From NCBI GenBank assembly GCA_021156345.1, contig JAJNDJ010000048.1, forward strand, positions 1 to 6,433: DNA of 6,433 nt. The letters are read 5' to 3'. Each line of letters opens with the position of its first letter. Position 1 is the stretch's first letter. The stretch comes from Rubrobacteraceae bacterium. GTDB lineage: Bacteria > Actinomycetota > Rubrobacteria > Rubrobacterales > Rubrobacteraceae. The notes below the pieces were generated by a model, which was not told where the DNA came from, made no database searches, and worked only from the letters and a program-made list of their open reading frames with translations. Position numbers and translations under genes: made by a program. Below, piece after piece: positions 4,861 through 6,433 of this stretch.

Positions 4861-6433
4861 AAGACAAATCCCCAGGGGCATGGGGTGAAGACCTCGCCCT
4901 GCGCTACCTGATCCAACACGGTTACACACTCCTGGAGCGTAACTACAGGACCCGGCGCGGGGAGGTTGACCTGATAGTGTTCAAGGACGACATACTCGTC
5001 TTGGTTCCCAGAAACAAAGCTATCCCCTAGCACGCCGCTCACTTCCAGGGAGCCGTCGGCGCAAACTTCGACCGTGAGCCGGAGCATCTTGTAGACTTGG
5101 TGGCGCTCCTCGGGCTCCAGGGCATCCAGCGCGGCGGGTGTCATGCTGGCGTAGTGCTCCAGCAGCGCGGCCTTATCCCGTTCCAGGTTCTCTATAGTCT
5201 CCCGGCGGGCACTTATGGCCCAGAGTTCTTGCTCAGCCGTCTCGCGGGTCTCCTCGAGTTCTGCTAGGGCCTCGTCCAGCTCCTCATCGGTTAGAACGCC
5301 TTTGGCGGCAAGCCGCAGGTAGCCCCGGCGCTCCTGGTCAACTTCGGTCAGCTTCTCGAGCCAGGTCTTCGCCTCCTGCTCGGGGTCGCCTCGTAACCCG
5401 GCGCGCTCTTGCTCGATCATCTCTTCGAGGCCAGCCTTGAGGCGTCTTGGGTCCTTGAGCAGAGAGGAGATGAGATTCCACACCCGCGGCTCCACCTCGT
5501 CCGCCCGGTGGCACTTGCGGTGGGCACAGCCCCCGGCACCGTCCCGAGAGCGTGAGCGGCAGCGGTAGTAGAAGCGGCGGCCCTTGGCGCGCGGGGCCAT
5601 GACACTATGAATCATCATGTTGCGGCCACACTCCTTGCACTTGGCTATCCCGCCGGAGATCTCCCAGACGCGCCGGCCTGCTGAGGAGGGGACGCTGTTG
5701 CCTTTCAGCGTGTCGCGCGCCGTGTCCACCCACTCGCGGGGTATTCCGGAGTCAGGGACGGGGACGGCCACCCATTCCTCTTTGGGGCGCTCTACGTACC
5801 GGCCCTTCTTCTTGTAGGTGCGCTCCCCGCCGGGTCCCACCGTGGAGACCTGGGTGCGCCTCGTGCGTCGGCGATTGAACCACCATATGCCGTAGCTCTT
5901 GCTCGGATCGAGTCCGGACGCCACCGCGGCGGACATCTGGCCCGCGTCTACCATCGCCATGATCTCGTCGTGAGTGTGGCGCTTATACACGTCCTCTGAG
6001 AGGTAGTTACGTATGCACTTGGCGTGCCAGAACCTCGCGCCTGACGGTGTCGGGATACCTTCTCTCTCAAGCGTACGCTTCACGGCGTAGAGTGTGCGGC
6101 GCTCGGAGCCCACCATACGGAAGATGCGCCGCACCACCCGCATAGCCTCCTCGTCCACCTCGTATCCATCGCGGCTGGCGTTGTACTTGAAGCCGTAGTT
6201 GGGGGTATGGATAGCGATAACCTTGCCCTCACGGGCTTTGCGGAGCTTGCCCCGCCTGGAGCGCTCCGCGGTCTTTGCCCTCTCGAACTTGGCGAGCTGG
6301 TCGAGGATGCCGTCCGTGAGCTCACCCTCCGGCGAATCGTCGCCACGGTCGTTTAGGGCACGGATTTTCGTCCCGTGCTCCTCGAACTCACGACGCAGAA
6401 GATAATGGTAGGCAGGCTCTCGGGCAATCCTAT
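4839..6433 (-). CDS. Large serine recombinase / site-specific integrase (N-terminus beyond window)
   Basis: This enzyme integrates and excises the element by serine-mediated strand exchange. The frame is open from the right edge; 530 residues are visible. They begin in the resolvase catalytic domain, past the nucleophilic serine: REPAYHYLLRREFEEHG, then DSPEGELTDGILDQLAKFER and AKTAERSRRGK, the typical long-helix region. Next come the recombinase domain (about 72-250: HTPNYGF, GIPTPSGARFWH, IRNYLSEDVYK), a zinc ribbon (C265-x2-C268, C291, C302, C307), a long charged coiled coil (about 330-428) and the C-terminal motif LEPEERHQVYKMLRLTVEV. The GTG at 6158 is internal, not a start. Family similarity fades near residue 476. 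The last 53 or so codons (DEYVVLEHYQ to SPTPA) are antisense to yraN and end in the 3' end of rnhB, so this tail is host-derived. Confidence 0.95.
   Translation of the reverse strand, partial: RIAREPAYHYLLRREFEEHGTKIRALNDRGDDSPEGELTDGILDQLAKFERAKTAERSRRGKLRKAREGKVIAIHTPNYGFKYNASRDGYEVDEEAMRVVRRIFRMVGSERRTLYAVKRTLEREGIPTPSGARFWHAKCIRNYLSEDVYKRHTHDEIMAMVDAGQMSAAVASGLDPSKSYGIWWFNRRRTRRTQVSTVGPGGERTYKKKGRYVERPKEEWVAVPVPDSGIPREWVDTARDTLKGNSVPSSAGRRVWEISGGIAKCKECGRNMMIHSVMAPRAKGRRFYYRCRSRSRDGAGGCAHRKCHRADEVEPRVWNLISSLLKDPRRLKAGLEEMIEQERAGLRGDPEQEAKTWLEKLTEVDQERRGYLRLAAKGVLTDEELDEALAELEETRETAEQELWAISARRETIENLERDKAALLEHYASMTPAALDALEPEERHQVYKMLRLTVEVCADGSLEVSGVLGDSFVSGNQDEYVVLEHYQVNLPAPGPVVTLQECVTVLDQVAQGEVFTPCPWGFVFQSPTPA
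4857..5030 (+). pseudogene. yraN: yraN (UPF0102) 5' fragment, interrupted by element insertion
   Basis: YraN is a small (about 120 aa) predicted PD-(D/E)xK nuclease-fold protein of unclear role, usually encoded after rnhB and before comM/dprA. This fragment reads AWGEDLALRYLIQHGYTLLE (residues 8-27), then RNYRTRRGEVDLI and ILVLV. These match the family up to the position where consensus continues E-V-K-T-R; here it becomes PRNKAIP and a stop at 5028-5030. G-E-x-D is kept (E36, D38), but the E-x-K half of the catalytic motif is lost. Similarity therefore ends between about 5000 and 5007, taken as an attachment junction. The only in-frame start candidate is CTG at 4857, overlapping the rnhB stop as CTGA; no ATG, GTG or TTG lies nearby. 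The 3' half should lie beyond the far end of the element, outside this window. Confidence 0.88.
4995..5008. other. Probable attachment-site junction (attL or attR) in yraN
   Basis: To the left, yraN codons match the family through I-L-V and possibly L-V. To the right, from about 5007, the family match stops and the sequence becomes the 3' end of a serine recombinase gene. The junction thus lies inside or next to the bases ctcgtcttggttcc. Large serine recombinases cross over at a 2-bp core in short asymmetric sites, so a long duplication is not expected. The exact core cannot be fixed without the other end of the element or an uninterrupted yraN. Confidence 0.7.
5004..6433. mobile_element. End of an integrated element (prophage or ICE type) inserted in yraN
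   Basis: Everything to the right of the yraN breakpoint is unrelated to the host operon and consists of one minus-strand recombinase gene running toward the junction. An integrase gene abutting the attachment site is the standard layout at the edge of a phage or integrative element. Only this end lies in the window; no structural, conjugation or cargo gene is visible, so the class of element cannot be decided. The left boundary is accurate to a few bases only. Confidence 0.82.

Noticed and set aside
4995..5040. tRNA gene as the integration target
   Set aside because: No tRNA-like arms or CCA end are present; the sequence left of the junction is clearly yraN coding sequence.
6156..6158. GTG as the start of a 439-residue recombinase
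   Set aside because: The same frame stays open to the right edge and encodes typical resolvase-domain residues (PEGELTDGILDQ, FERAKTAERSRRGK), so this GTG is an internal valine.
6080..6346. An 88-codon minus-strand frame within the recombinase region
   Set aside because: It is an alternative frame of the recombinase; the serine/arginine-rich product is typical of GC-rich shadow frames.

Overview
The window is GC-rich bacterial chromosomal DNA. It carries a dense, single-strand translation and protein-targeting cluster whose downstream end is broken by an integrated mobile element. Gene order on the + strand is ftsY (5' end missing), ffh, rpsP, khpA, rimM, trmD, rplS, rnhB, then a yraN (UPF0102) fragment. 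This order, frequent GTG starts and the Ffh motif FASEGEK (resembling the FASTGEK form I recall from actinobacterial Ffh) suggest a deep-branching, high-GC actinobacterium. Rubrobacter-like is my best guess from composition and gene order, but I could not test it.

Layout. Positions 1-2155 encode the two signal recognition particle GTPases, FtsY and Ffh, back to back with no spacer. Positions 2174-4220 encode ribosomal protein S16, the KH-domain RNA chaperone KhpA, the 16S maturation factor RimM, the tRNA m1G37 methyltransferase TrmD and ribosomal protein L19, with gaps of 3-33 nt. Positions 4234-4860 encode RNase HII. The next gene, yraN, starts at or near the rnhB stop and is intact only to about position 5003, where its similarity ends just before the E-x-K half of its nuclease motif. 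From there to the end of the window, the minus strand encodes a large serine recombinase whose N-terminus lies beyond the right edge.

How the genes fit together. Ffh and FtsY deliver nascent membrane proteins. S16, L19, RimM, TrmD and KhpA serve ribosome assembly and decoding accuracy. RNase HII removes ribonucleotides from DNA. All appear to share one transcript with no visible internal terminator. The recombinase is the terminal gene of a phage or other integrative element that used yraN as its attachment site.

Most notable points. (1) The recombinase frame crosses the attachment junction and continues about 53 codons into antisense host DNA, ending inside the 3' end of rnhB, so its C-terminus probably differs between integrated and excised states. 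(2) TrmD has Gly where the family has the SAM/Mg-pocket Glu116, and Glu where the family has catalytic Asp169. (3) Ffh has an unusual P-loop, GLNGHGKT.
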